From an uncultured Mollicutes bacterium (GTDB taxonomy: Bacteria; Bacillota_I; Bacilli_A; UBA3375), in the NCBI GenBank assembly GCA_900551955.1, contig UWSE01000020.1, positions 1 through 12,097 on the forward strand: a stretch of DNA of 12,097 nucleotides, given 5' to 3'. How positions within the stretch are numbered: position 1 is the first letter of the stretch; every line of letters starts with the position of its first letter. The notes beneath the pieces were generated by a model that was given only the letters and a program-made list of their open reading frames with translations, was not told the origin of the DNA and did not search any database. Shown here in pieces: positions 11,808 through 12,097 of this stretch. The position numbers were made by a program, and so were the translations under genes.

Positions 11808-12097
11808 TTATTTACATGCTTCTTCAAAACGATTATTAACAACATCCCAATCAATGATTGTAAAGATATTATTAACGTAATCAGCACGTACATTTTTGTA
11901 TTGAATATAATAAGCATGTTCCCACACATCAATTCCTAATAATGGAATTAAGTTATCCATATAAGGGTTATCTTGGTTATGGTATTGTTTAATCGCTAAT
12001 TTATTATTATCTAAAACTAACCATGCCCAACCTGATCCAAATAATGTTATGGCTTTTTGTTTAAATTCTTCTAAGAAGTTTTCAACACTACCAAAGT
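11808..12097 (-). CDS. sodA: superoxide dismutase (Fe/Mn type), C-terminal half
   Basis: This cytosolic enzyme converts superoxide to hydrogen peroxide and oxygen. The 5' part lies beyond the window end; 96 codons of roughly 200 are seen, read on the minus strand from 12095 to the TAA at 11808-11810. The C-terminal domain is intact: 'LFGSGWAWLVL', then 'LLGIDVWEHAYY', whose Asp and His are two of the four metal ligands, then 'IIDWDVVNNRFEEA'. The 'HNQDNPYM' segment carries Gln where manganese enzymes usually place their second-sphere glutamine, so Mn is favoured over Fe, though dual-metal forms exist. The two N-terminal His ligands cannot be checked here. The gene converges on the arc operon. 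Confidence 0.96.
   Translation of the reverse strand, partial: FGSVENFLEEFKQKAITLFGSGWAWLVLDNNKLAIKQYHNQDNPYMDNLIPLLGIDVWEHAYYIQYKNVRADYVNNIFTIIDWDVVNNRFEEACK

Noticed and set aside
1..12097. Mycoplasma genetic code (TGA as tryptophan) or CRISPR arrays
   Set aside because: Conserved tryptophans are TGG and no conserved protein needs TGA read as sense. No regularly spaced repeats are present.

Overview
The window is strongly AT-rich DNA from a low-GC Gram-positive bacterium (Bacillota). The gene set fits the Erysipelotrichia/Turicibacter/Mollicutes-like side of the phylum: Bacillus-type S4 without the N-terminal cysteine cluster, a YfcC-type transporter beside the arginine deiminase genes, compact enzymes, and heavy use of AT-rich codons. 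Tryptophan is encoded by TGG, so there is no sign of the mycoplasma code. The genus cannot be fixed from the window.

Layout. (1) 1-2453: the 3' end of a possibly SLAP-like protein gene, then pdp (pyrimidine-nucleoside phosphorylase) and tpiA, closely spaced as one operon. (2) 2455-2681: a tRNA-Lys(UUU) gene with its own promoter buried in a 16-bp inverted repeat, closed by an intrinsic terminator. (3) 2754-3668: an isolated, short aroB whose -10 box lies 6 nt before the ATG, so the mRNA is probably leaderless. (4) 3696-4816: rpsD with a structured leader of about 150 nt, then trxA, ending in a terminator. (5) 4823-6559: uvrC, without a Shine-Dalgarno sequence and with a perfect 15-bp inverted repeat inside the gene. 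(6) 6646-11739: terminator, promoter, and the complete arginine deiminase operon arcA-arcB-arcC-arcD-like, ending in a GUAA-loop terminator. (7) 11772-12097, minus strand: the C-terminal half of a Fe/Mn superoxide dismutase gene, with a shared terminator between the converging units.

How the genes work together. The arc operon encodes a full route: arginine enters in exchange for ornithine, is deiminated to citrulline, cleaved by phosphorolysis to ornithine and carbamoyl phosphate, and the carbamoyl phosphate makes ATP. It yields energy and ammonia. The pdp-tpiA pair fits nucleoside salvage feeding glycolysis. The rpsD leader looks like a candidate S4 autoregulatory RNA: its predicted closing helix and a predicted Shine-Dalgarno-sequestering hairpin use the same bases, so they exclude each other. 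trxA would share that control.

Most of the window is ordinary housekeeping and energy metabolism. The unexplained signals are mainly in RNA and promoter architecture: the rpsD leader switch, the leaderless aroB, the palindrome at the tRNA promoter, the palindrome inside uvrC, and a shared style of extended -10 promoter. No mobile element, CRISPR array or defence system was seen.
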